The position numbers were made by a program, and so were the translations under genes. Below, piece by piece: positions 32,278 through 39,557 of a stretch of 52,504 bases of DNA. Position 1 is the first letter of the stretch, and the number at the start of each line of letters is the position of its first letter. Under the pieces are notes generated by a model, which was given only the letters and a program-made list of their open reading frames with translations, had not been told where the DNA came from and searched no databases. The stretch covers positions 1-52,504 of the forward strand of contig JACAEV010000052.1 of the NCBI GenBank assembly GCA_013388645.1, read 5' to 3'. The stretch is from Syntrophaceae bacterium (GTDB lineage Bacteria; Desulfobacterota; BSN033; UBA1163).

Positions 32278-33445
32278 TCAATCTTCCTCTGAGAAGGTCC
32301 TTCATCCGTTCCTTGACCTTGGTCACAAATCCCTGATAGGTTTCTTTTCCTTCCAATACCTGGAGATAGAATTCTCCCAAATCAGGATAGCGTTTCAGCG
32401 TTCGATAAGCCAATTTGGTAAATCGGAAAACGAACCGAGAAAAAGTGAGCGCCCATTTCAGGTTCCCACAGATATCATAATAGACTGTTTGTTGATAAAA
32501 ATCAGAGGGAGCTACCCCCTCTCTTTTCCATTCCATGACTGCCTCAGCAGCCAGCATCCCGCTTCGAACGGCATAGTAAATCCCCTCTCCCTGCAGAGGA
32601 TCCATCAGATGGGCCGCATCGCCCACAAGAAGAATTTTCCCGTGAGACACCTTTTGTTTCTCATCATAAAAGGAAGGGAGGAGATGGCCCATGACCTTTC
32701 CTGTCTTTCCCTCCGGCAGATAGTCCAATCCTTTATGGAAATCGTTGAAATATTGGCGAGGATTTATCTTCTTCGTTTCTCTAAACATTCCGCCGATACC
32801 GATGGAGATCCATTCTTTTTTTGGAAAGACCCAACCGTATCCATTAGGAATTCTCCCAAAATCTAAATGGACGAATTGAAGTTCCTTTTGGGGGAAATGG
32901 ATGGATAAATCAAAAGGAATTTCACATTCTATTGCAATCCCGTTTTCATCGTTCTTCTGTGATGATAAGGATAAAGACTTTGCAACAATACTCTCTGCCC
33001 CATCTGCCCCAATGAGATACCTGCAATAAAATTTCTCCCCCTTCGCCAACTCTACCTCAACCCCATTGGGTTTCTCTTCTACCCTGGTCACTCTTTCTCC
33101 TTCGAGCAGTTCTATGCCATCCTCTAACGCTTTATTGATTAAAAACTGATCGAAACGATCTCTCATCACTAAAAAGGCAATGGGGTCTTTGGTTTGAATG
33201 AAGAAGGGATCTTTGAGACAGTAAGTAAACTTCGCTCCATAGATGGTGTTCTCAATGACCGGACTGAGATCGAAGCCGAGTAAATGAGCAGTCTTGATGG
33301 AGAGACAGCCTCCGCAGGGTTTGTATCTGGGCAACCGTTCTTTCTCAACGAGGAGTGTTTTCAACCCAGCCTTGGCACAAAACCTCGCCGCCGTTGATCC
33401 CCCCGGCCCTGCACCCACGATAATGACATCGTAATCAAAAATCAT
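32243..33445 (-). CDS. Geranylgeranyl reductase family flavoprotein
   Basis: The 400-residue FAD protein has an N-terminal Rossmann motif VIIVGAGPGGSTAARFCAKAG, then RYKPCGGCLSIKT (the conserved PxxxxCGG segment). RDRFDQFLINKALEDGIE follows, then GADGAESIVAK and the FAD-binding LLVGDAAHLMDPLQGEGIYY. Such enzymes reduce isoprenoid chains of lipids, quinones or chlorophyll, and the substrate is not predictable here. The gene overlaps the following endonuclease III homologue by 35 bases, and a shared role is unlikely. The cysteine pair near residue 45 is typical of the family. Confidence 0.88.
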   Translation of the reverse strand: MIFDYDVIIVGAGPGGSTAARFCAKAGLKTLLVEKERLPRYKPCGGCLSIKTAHLLGFDLSPVIENTIYGAKFTYCLKDPFFIQTKDPIAFLVMRDRFDQFLINKALEDGIELLEGERVTRVEEKPNGVEVELAKGEKFYCRYLIGADGAESIVAKSLSLSSQKNDENGIAIECEIPFDLSIHFPQKELQFVHLDFGRIPNGYGWVFPKKEWISIGIGGMFRETKKINPRQYFNDFHKGLDYLPEGKTGKVMGHLLPSFYDEKQKVSHGKILLVGDAAHLMDPLQGEGIYYAVRSGMLAAEAVMEWKREGVAPSDFYQQTVYYDICGNLKWALTFSRFVFRFTKLAYRTLKRYPDLGEFYLQVLEGKETYQGFVTKVKERMKDLLRGRLSEKIKEAMSRT

Positions 33446-33854
33446 CGTCGTTATCCTAAAATGGTTTTAGAAAAGTTACCACGAAACTAATATTTGTCAA
33501 CCTTTTTATCCCTTATTGCCGAATATGTAAAAAAAAAGAGAGGTGTTATTTGCCGCTTAAAATATGAACCCATCAGTAACCCGTCAGTGATGGGATAACC
33601 ATTGACCTAAGAGAGTCGGAAAATTCTCCCTCCAAAACCTTGAATAGCGATCTTTAAGGTCATTCAGATCAGCCCTTCTGCTGTTTGGATGGTGATTTGA
33701 GGAAGCCAACGTTTGTCATTCAACCGTTCAAGGTTTCGCTTCAAGGTTTTTCCGGAAGAACCTCCCGACTCTCTTCTGCTCCGGTAACTGAGGCGTTACA
33801 CCCATCACCCATTTCACCATTGACGTAATCAAAAAATTACTTTATTTTGATAAG
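33446..33854. other. Intergenic region with the brnTA promoter and operator
   Basis: A gap of 409 bases between divergent genes. No gene is visible in it. A short palindrome CCATCA..TGATGG lies near 33570. The last 35 bases carry a promoter-like pair and an inverted repeat that I assign to the toxin-antitoxin operon. The middle region shows no recognisable structure. Confidence 0.6.
33820..33848 (+). promoter_or_regulatory. Sigma70-like promoter with inverted repeat before brnT
   Basis: TTGACG (33820-33825), 17 bases, then TATTTT (33843-33848). The spacer contains GTAAT-CAAAAA-ATTAC, a perfect 5-bp inverted repeat that could be the operator bound by the RHH antitoxin. A start near 33855 would coincide with the brnT GTG, so the mRNA may lack a leader. 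Confidence 0.55.
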
Positions 33855-34175
33855 GTGATTAAAGCTGATTCTTCTCTTGAACCCGATTGGGATGAGGACA
33901 ATGTTAACCACATTGCCAAACATGGTCTTCGCCCAGAACAGGTTGAAGAAGTTTATTATAATGAGGGGCCATTCCCCACGCTCGCTCTGAAAACAAAAAA
34001 GAGAAAGGGTCAAGGTACTGAATATCGTTATCGATTATGGGGCACCGATGCATCGGGAATATATATCGAGGCAATTATTGCCCCATACCTTGAATTTGGG
34101 CTTTGGAGATGTGTCACTGCATTCTCCATGTCACCATCCACACAGAAAGCATATTTAAGGAGAATCAGAAAATGA
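33855..34175 (+). CDS. brnT: BrnT-family toxin
   Basis: The 106-residue protein contains the BrnT pattern: PDWDEDNVNHIAKHGLRPEQVEEVYY (an acidic start then helix), a strand pair around TEYRYRLWGTDASGIY, and a C-terminal VTAFSMSPSTQKAYLRRI. BrnT toxins are RelE-fold ribonucleases that block translation. The gene begins with GTG at 33855 without an obvious ribosome site and precedes the antitoxin with a 4-base ATGA overlap, the usual brnT-brnA order. The N-terminus is slightly longer than usual. It sits between unrelated genes, as mobile toxin pairs often do. Confidence 0.8.
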   Translation: MIKADSSLEPDWDEDNVNHIAKHGLRPEQVEEVYYNEGPFPTLALKTKKRKGQGTEYRYRLWGTDASGIYIEAIIAPYLEFGLWRCVTAFSMSPSTQKAYLRRIRK

Positions 34176-34459
34176 AAAAAATCCCCCCAAAAATCAAAAA
34201 AAAGCTAAAAAGCGAAGCCAAAGCATGGGATTCTTCGATTTCTCAAGAGAAACCCGAAGCGGTGGCCAAGCTGATCGAAAGAGCAGATCTATTTGTCGCA
34301 TACCGGCCTCCTCGGCAACCTGTTTCAGTGCGGTTAGATCCTTTCGACCTGGCATTATTAAAGCGGATTGCCCGCAATAAAGGGCTCCCTTTCACCCAGC
34401 TTATGTCCATGTGGTTGCACGAAAAAGTTGAGCAGGAGAAAATCCGAGCCGGAGCTTAA
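34172..34459 (+). CDS. brnA: BrnA-like ribbon-helix-helix antitoxin
   Basis: The protein is 95 residues from the ATG at 34172, overlapping the brnT stop. The N-terminus is lysine-rich. The C-terminal part PVSVRLDPFDLALLKRIARN with KGLPFTQLMSMWLHEKV is a CopG/RHH DNA-binding unit, and the PPRQ segment is the typical toxin-contact region. It should neutralise BrnT and repress the operon through the inverted repeat upstream. An upstream ATG at 34103 in the same frame lies inside brnT and is rejected. Confidence 0.82.
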   Translation: MKKIPPKIKKKLKSEAKAWDSSISQEKPEAVAKLIERADLFVAYRPPRQPVSVRLDPFDLALLKRIARNKGLPFTQLMSMWLHEKVEQEKIRAGA

Positions 34460-34515
34460 GTCTATGCTCCTGAATTCCATCCCATTAATCCTCTGATGTG
34501 AACCTGTACCCGATT

Positions 34516-37500
34516 TTATGAAATTCTAACCAGTTCTTTTTTGTATTTCTCCACCCAACCATCCGCACCGCATTCTTTGAGGATTTCGATGGCCTTGCCG
34601 AGATTCTCCCGGGCTTTAAATCGATCGCCTTTTCGTTTGAAGAACTCTGCGTAAAGGGCATAAACTTTACCCAAATGGAACATGGTCCGATTTCTTTGAT
34701 TGGCTTCTATGCCTTTTTGAATCCAGGGTTCTGCTTCAGATATGTGCTGATCATCCATATTTAGAAGAATCTCTCCAATATATCTGTGAATATAGCCTTC
34801 AGCTGCTTTTATCTTATTATTTCTTGAATGAAGATACAAAGATTCTAAATTTATATCTTTCTCTTTATTCATTACTTTTGACCTCATTAAGGCTACCTTT
34901 CCCCACCCCATCCAGGAAGAGTATAATTGATGACGCTCGAAAGCCCAAATTCCTTTTTCATAATGTTCTTTAGACCTCTGGAAATTTTCCCTTTCAAAGT
35001 AGATATCACCAAGGGTGAATTGTGCCGCACCATCCCAGACAGCGAAATTGATCCTTTCACAAAATTCGAGCCCCTTTAACAGATATTTTTCAGCTTCTTC
35101 AAGCAATCCTTTCCCGTAATAAATAGTACCGTGAATTACATATGCAAACGCCTTTGGATAAATATCCCCACTCTCTTCGGCAATCTGGAGACCCTCATTT
35201 GAAATCTTGAATGCCATATCCATTGTTCCCTGGTACCAATGAGAAAAATAGGCCAGATTGCTCTTCATCGTTGCAATCCCCCAGAGATTTTTTGCAGCCA
35301 CATTAATATCAAGGGCCCTTTGGAAATAGTGTACGGATCTTTCAAATTCACAGTTCATCCCTAAAGCAACTCCAGACCAGTTGCTTGCCAAAACGAAACT
35401 AACAATGTCCTTCACCTCTTCCGATATTTTTAGGGCCTCATCTAAAGCCTTAAATGTCTCAGGATAATTTTCTTCTACAATCCAGTAGTAGGAGCCAAGG
35501 ATGGAGTAAATCTGGCAGAGTCTCCTCTTATAATCACGTTTAATGGCTAAATCAATAATCGGGTCGATAGCCTCTTTGGCCTCAACATTATAAATCATTT
35601 CGGATAAGTAGAGTCCGAGAATAGTCCTGGCATCAATAATCTGTCTTTCGACATCTTCGGTCTTGGGTGATCGCTCGAGAGATGTCACCCTTTTCTTAGT
35701 ATGGGCAATCGCATCATTGAGGGAAGCTGCCTTTTCAGCCTTTCTGCTTGCTAACCTCGAATACTCAGCACTTTTCAAATAATTCTCACTCAAGAAATAG
35801 TGTTCTGCCAAAACTTCATAATGCTCACTCAAACTATCTTTATGCAGTTGCTCAATAGCTTCCCCGATTTCTTCGTGAAGTTTTTTCTTTCTTTTAGCCA
35901 AAATCGAGTCGTAAACCACTTCACGGGTCAGGGTGTGTTTAAAGATATAATTTGATTGAGGGTATATACCTCTTTCATAAAGAAGTTCTGAGTCTTTCAA
36001 AACCGAGAGGTGTGAAAGTAATTCTTTTTCTGGAAGGCCTGTTACACGATTTATCAATGGATAGCTGAACTCCCTCTCAATAGCCGACCCGGTTTGAAGT
36101 ACCTCTTTCGCCCCCTCAGGCAAAGAATCAACCCGTGCCATGATCACATCCTGGATTGTAGAGGGAATGGCAAGTTTCTGGATATCTTTGGATAAACTAT
36201 ATGCGTTTTCTTTTCGCTCTATAATTTTTAGATCTTTAAGGGACTTAATGAACTCTTCGATAAAAAACGGAACACCTTCCGTCTTTTCAAGGATTAATTC
36301 CCCTAAAGTTCTTTCAATCTCCCTTGTGCCTAAAATGTGCGTCACCATCTCAAGGCTTTCTCTGTTGGAAAGCCGATGCAGAGTTAATTGATTGTGATAG
36401 GATTTTGCGCCCCAGGTGTGCACAAACTCAGGACGGTAGGTGAATATCAATAAAACCCTTGACCCAGGGATGCTCTCCAAATTGCTTTTTACTACATCCT
36501 CTGAGCTCTTATCTATCCAGTGAAGATCTTCAAATGCCATGATTAGTGGCCGTATCTCAGAACCTCTAAGAACGAGGCGTTTGATGGACTCGTTAATCCT
36601 ATCTTTCTTTGCCTCAGGACTCATGGAAATTCTATCAATCCCGCTATCTCTGACCGAAAGAAGCTCAAGGAGATAAGGGAGGGTTGAGGATTCATCAACT
36701 TTCATTATCTCCAGGTTTCTTTTGACCTTTTCTCTGATTTCCTGATCTCCTTCTCCCTCATGAATGTCGAAGTTTGACTTCAAGATGTCTATCACCGGAT
36801 GATAGGCTACACCTTTGCTGTAGGAGAGACACTTACCTTCCAAAAAGGTAACATCCTGATTAGCTACTGCCTTTCTAAATTCATATAAGAGCCTTGACTT
36901 ACCAACCCCTGCTTCAGATATGATGGAAAAGGCTTGACCCTTACCTAACTTGACTCGTTGGAATCCATCCAATAGAAGCTCAAGCTCCCGCTCCCTTCCA
37001 ACAAAAGAAGTAAGCCCACGCTCTGCACTGACATCAAACCTTGTCCTTCTGGTACTGGGGGCAATCACCTGATAGATCTTTACAGGTTCTTCTTTGCCCT
37101 TGATCTGTTTCTCTCCCAGCGCCTCAAACCGGAAGAATCCCTCGGTGAGCTTAAAGGTATCCTCAGTCACATAGGTTGTTCCTGGTTCCGCTAATCCCTC
37201 CATACGGGATGCCAAATTTACTGTATCTCCTACTGCCTTAAACTCCACCCGAAGATCATTACCCAATGTGCCAACAACCACGGGACCCGTATGGATTCCG
37301 ATTCGCATCTTGACGGGAGGCATTCTACTTTCAAGTTTGATCTTGTCGCTGAATCTGGCCATTTCTCTATGAATGGCCAAGGCAGATCGAATGGCGCGCT
37401 GGGAAGCATCTTCCATAGCAATCGGAGCTCCGAAAAGAGCCATAATCCCATCACCGGTCAGTTCATTGACTGTGCCCTCATAATCGTGGACCTTGTGGAT

Positions 37501-37884
37501 GAGGATTTCGTAAACCTGATCCATCATGGAGTAAGCTTCCTCAGGACCGAGCTTTTCGGTAAGTCCCGTATACCCCTCCATGTCGCAAAACATCACTGTA
37601 ACCTGCTTGCGTTCACCCTCGATCTTGTCTCTTTGAGCGAGGATTTTTTGGGTTAAATCTTTAGGAAGGTATCGTTGAATCTTGGCAAGCTTTTCTTCAA
37701 AGGAAAGTTTCTTGAGGGCAGGTTTTATTGGTGCGATAAGACTATACCCACATTCAATACAAAACTTACTACCAAGGGGATTTATTTTACCGCATGACGA
37801 GCAGGCAATTTCCAATTTACTGCCACATTCACTACAAAATTTTGCTCCCTCAAGAATCTCTGTTTGGCACTTTGGGCATTTCAT
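34516..37884 (-). CDS. Adenylate/guanylate cyclase - AAA ATPase - TPR regulator with two zinc ribbons
   Basis: This is a very large protein (1122 residues). Residues 1-50 form two zinc ribbons (CPKCQTEILEGAKFCSECG, then CSSCGKINPLGSKFCIECG). A class III nucleotide cyclase domain follows (about 92-270), with metal aspartates in VMFCDMEGYTGL and ELTGDGIMALFG, and VEFKAVGDTVNLASRME near its end. An ATPase of the AAA/STAND type (about 285-560) carries Walker A SEAGVGKSRLLYEF and Walker B LIMAFEDLHWID. Helical TPR-like repeats run to the C-terminus. The layout suggests a signalling protein that senses or counts partners and makes cyclic nucleotide. The cyclase catalytic pair appears intact. It follows a DUF4143 ATPase gene, and the relic at 39204-39317 resembles its two ends. 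Confidence 0.9.
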   Translation of the reverse strand: MKCPKCQTEILEGAKFCSECGSKLEIACSSCGKINPLGSKFCIECGYSLIAPIKPALKKLSFEEKLAKIQRYLPKDLTQKILAQRDKIEGERKQVTVMFCDMEGYTGLTEKLGPEEAYSMMDQVYEILIHKVHDYEGTVNELTGDGIMALFGAPIAMEDASQRAIRSALAIHREMARFSDKIKLESRMPPVKMRIGIHTGPVVVGTLGNDLRVEFKAVGDTVNLASRMEGLAEPGTTYVTEDTFKLTEGFFRFEALGEKQIKGKEEPVKIYQVIAPSTRRTRFDVSAERGLTSFVGRERELELLLDGFQRVKLGKGQAFSIISEAGVGKSRLLYEFRKAVANQDVTFLEGKCLSYSKGVAYHPVIDILKSNFDIHEGEGDQEIREKVKRNLEIMKVDESSTLPYLLELLSVRDSGIDRISMSPEAKKDRINESIKRLVLRGSEIRPLIMAFEDLHWIDKSSEDVVKSNLESIPGSRVLLIFTYRPEFVHTWGAKSYHNQLTLHRLSNRESLEMVTHILGTREIERTLGELILEKTEGVPFFIEEFIKSLKDLKIIERKENAYSLSKDIQKLAIPSTIQDVIMARVDSLPEGAKEVLQTGSAIEREFSYPLINRVTGLPEKELLSHLSVLKDSELLYERGIYPQSNYIFKHTLTREVVYDSILAKRKKKLHEEIGEAIEQLHKDSLSEHYEVLAEHYFLSENYLKSAEYSRLASRKAEKAASLNDAIAHTKKRVTSLERSPKTEDVERQIIDARTILGLYLSEMIYNVEAKEAIDPIIDLAIKRDYKRRLCQIYSILGSYYWIVEENYPETFKALDEALKISEEVKDIVSFVLASNWSGVALGMNCEFERSVHYFQRALDINVAAKNLWGIATMKSNLAYFSHWYQGTMDMAFKISNEGLQIAEESGDIYPKAFAYVIHGTIYYGKGLLEEAEKYLLKGLEFCERINFAVWDGAAQFTLGDIYFERENFQRSKEHYEKGIWAFERHQLYSSWMGWGKVALMRSKVMNKEKDINLESLYLHSRNNKIKAAEGYIHRYIGEILLNMDDQHISEAEPWIQKGIEANQRNRTMFHLGKVYALYAEFFKRKGDRFKARENLGKAIEILKECGADGWVEKYKKELVRIS

Positions 37885-37937
37885 TTGCTACCCCATCCTC
37901 GGTTTCAAAAAAACAAGATTTAAGGCTGTATCTATTC

Positions 37938-39188
37938 TCAACCAACAATCCACCACCACGGAACTGCCAAAACTTTTGAATGGAGCCATTTTATGGAGCT
38001 TCCTGCATGGAGCAAGACCCCCCTGATGGTCTGAGGATTTTCTTCAAGGAAGGTCAACAAGTTTCTGATGTCGTTTATGACCGGTTTTTTTGAATATTTT
38101 ACTTCAAGGGCAATTAACTTTTTGCCTCGTTCGATAACAAAGTCAACCTCTTTCGCTGTTATCGTCCTCCAGTAAAAGATCGATGCCTTGGGAATTAACA
38201 ATTCTGATAAGATCTTGAGGTATAAAAAAATTGCCGTTTCAAAAAAGTTCCCCAGTTCACGCGATTTCGCCAGTGAATTCTCATCATGATACCCCGAAAG
38301 ATAAATGCTTAAGCCAGGGTCTAAAAAAAATAATTTGGGAGATTTTATTACCCTTTTCGATCTGCTGGAATAGTAGGCAGGGACCCTCTTGATGATATTC
38401 GAAACCTCAAGGAGTTTCAGGTATCGATAAACAGTTGGCTGGCTCACCCCCGTATCCCTGCTGATCTCAGTCTGATTGAGGAGATTTCCAGTTCTTATGG
38501 CAGTGGATTCCAATACCCTTCTAAAATCTATTAAGGATTCAACCTGTGAAAGTTCTCTTAGGTCTCTTTCCAGATACGTTTTAACATATCCTTCCCACCA
38601 GAGAATGACATCATTCCTGTCCTGCAAATTGATCAAGGGAGGCATAAATCCCTTTAGGATGAATGGGAGAGGGTCAATATCGCTCAACTCCTGTTCTTTT
38701 ATTTCAAAATTGGGGTCTAAAAGATTAAAGAAATTCTGAGGTGTTTTATTTTTACCATACATCTCACTAAAGGACATCGGCAACATTTCAAAATAAACAG
38801 CCCTGCCAGCAAGTGTCTCACTGATGCTTTTCATAAGCAATAGGTTAGAAGAACCGGATATTAAAAAGCGTATTTTCCTTTGAGTTTTATCAACCGAAAG
38901 TTTTATAGCGCTAAATATTTCAGGAGCCTTCTGAGCTTCGTCAAGAATGACCCGTTCAGTACCAATCCATAAGGACGAGGGATCAGATTTAGCCTGTTGT
39001 AAAAAGGAAAAGTCATCGAGGCTTACATATTTGTAGTCAGGAAATTCGTTCTGTAGAAAGGTGCTCTTGCCCACCTGCCTTGCCCCTGATATAACAACCA
39101 CGGGAAAGGTCTTTATGGCTGACTTGATCGAAGAACCAATCCATCTGGGCCGGTAAAGTAATTCAGTATTTGAATGATTTTTATTCAT
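37938..39188 (-). CDS. AAA ATPase with DUF4143 domain
   Basis: The 416-residue protein has Walker A SGARQVGKSTFLQNEF (about 35-50), the typical KYVSLDDFSFLQQAKSDP and the Walker B region RVILDEAQKAP, followed by the sensor-like FLISGSSNLLLMKSISETL. A wHTH-like middle has TEISRDTGVSQPTVYRYLKLLE, then the DUF4143 nuclease-like C-terminus with FYWRTITAKEVDFVIERGKKLIALEVKY (a D...ExK-like pattern). Members are common in anaerobes and of uncertain function, perhaps linked to defence or mobile DNA. It lies between the cyclase gene and the cyclase relic, all on one strand. Confidence 0.88.
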   Translation of the reverse strand: MNKNHSNTELLYRPRWIGSSIKSAIKTFPVVVISGARQVGKSTFLQNEFPDYKYVSLDDFSFLQQAKSDPSSLWIGTERVILDEAQKAPEIFSAIKLSVDKTQRKIRFLISGSSNLLLMKSISETLAGRAVYFEMLPMSFSEMYGKNKTPQNFFNLLDPNFEIKEQELSDIDPLPFILKGFMPPLINLQDRNDVILWWEGYVKTYLERDLRELSQVESLIDFRRVLESTAIRTGNLLNQTEISRDTGVSQPTVYRYLKLLEVSNIIKRVPAYYSSRSKRVIKSPKLFFLDPGLSIYLSGYHDENSLAKSRELGNFFETAIFLYLKILSELLIPKASIFYWRTITAKEVDFVIERGKKLIALEVKYSKKPVINDIRNLLTFLEENPQTIRGVLLHAGSSIKWLHSKVLAVPWWWIVG

Positions 39189-39203
39189 AATTTGAATAAT
39201 ATT

Positions 39204-39317
39204 CTAAAGAATGAAAGAAGTCAAGATCCTCCCCTCTTCGACCCAGCCGTCGGCGCCGCATTCTCCACAGAACTTCATGCCTTCAGGATTCTCTGTCTGG
39301 CATTTTGGGCATTTCAT
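39204..39317 (-). pseudogene. Relic of a cyclase/TPR gene: N-terminal zinc ribbon joined to C-terminal end
   Basis: A 37-codon minus-strand frame starts at ATG 39317 with GGAGGA upstream. It reads MKCPKCQTENPEGMKFCGEC, like the zinc-ribbon start of the cyclase at 34516-37884 (MKCPKCQTEILEGAKFCSEC). It continues GADGWVEE, which matches the C-terminal CGADGWVEKYKKEL of that same protein. The nucleotides GAATGCGG are shared at the join, so a deletion between microhomologies in a second cyclase gene would explain it. The frame then ends GRILTSFIL and stop. It is probably not functional, though a short zinc-ribbon peptide could still be made. Confidence 0.7.
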
Positions 39318-39378
39318 TCTCTTGTCCTCCAGCAAAAGTGTTGGGATGAGCGGTCTGGGATGAATAAGATAAAAACCC

Positions 39379-39397
39379 AATTCCCTTTTAGGGAATT
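39379..39397 (-). terminator. Possible intrinsic terminator of the LUD gene
   Basis: AATTCCC and GGGAATT form a perfect 7-bp stem with a TTTTA loop. On the minus strand it is followed by GGGTTTTTATC. It lies about 160 bases after the LUD stop in a gap (39318-39557) that otherwise shows no gene. The T-run starts three bases after the stem. Confidence 0.4.
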
Positions 39398-39557
39398 AAT
39401 TCACCTCCAAACCATAAGCCACCTCTTTTTTAATCAGGGTTAAAAGGTTGAGGGAGAGTAACTTGCTTTCGATAGGATTTTATCAGGATGGATAAAAAGG
39501 TCAATTAAAATTAGAGATATAAGGCAAAAGGAGTAAAGTGAAGTTTGAGTCTATGTA

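Noticed and set aside
33446-39557. Genomic island made of brnTA, cyclase, DUF4143 and relic
   Set aside because: The cluster has mobile-type genes, but I see no integrase, transposase, attachment repeats or tRNA at its edges, so there is not enough evidence to call an island.
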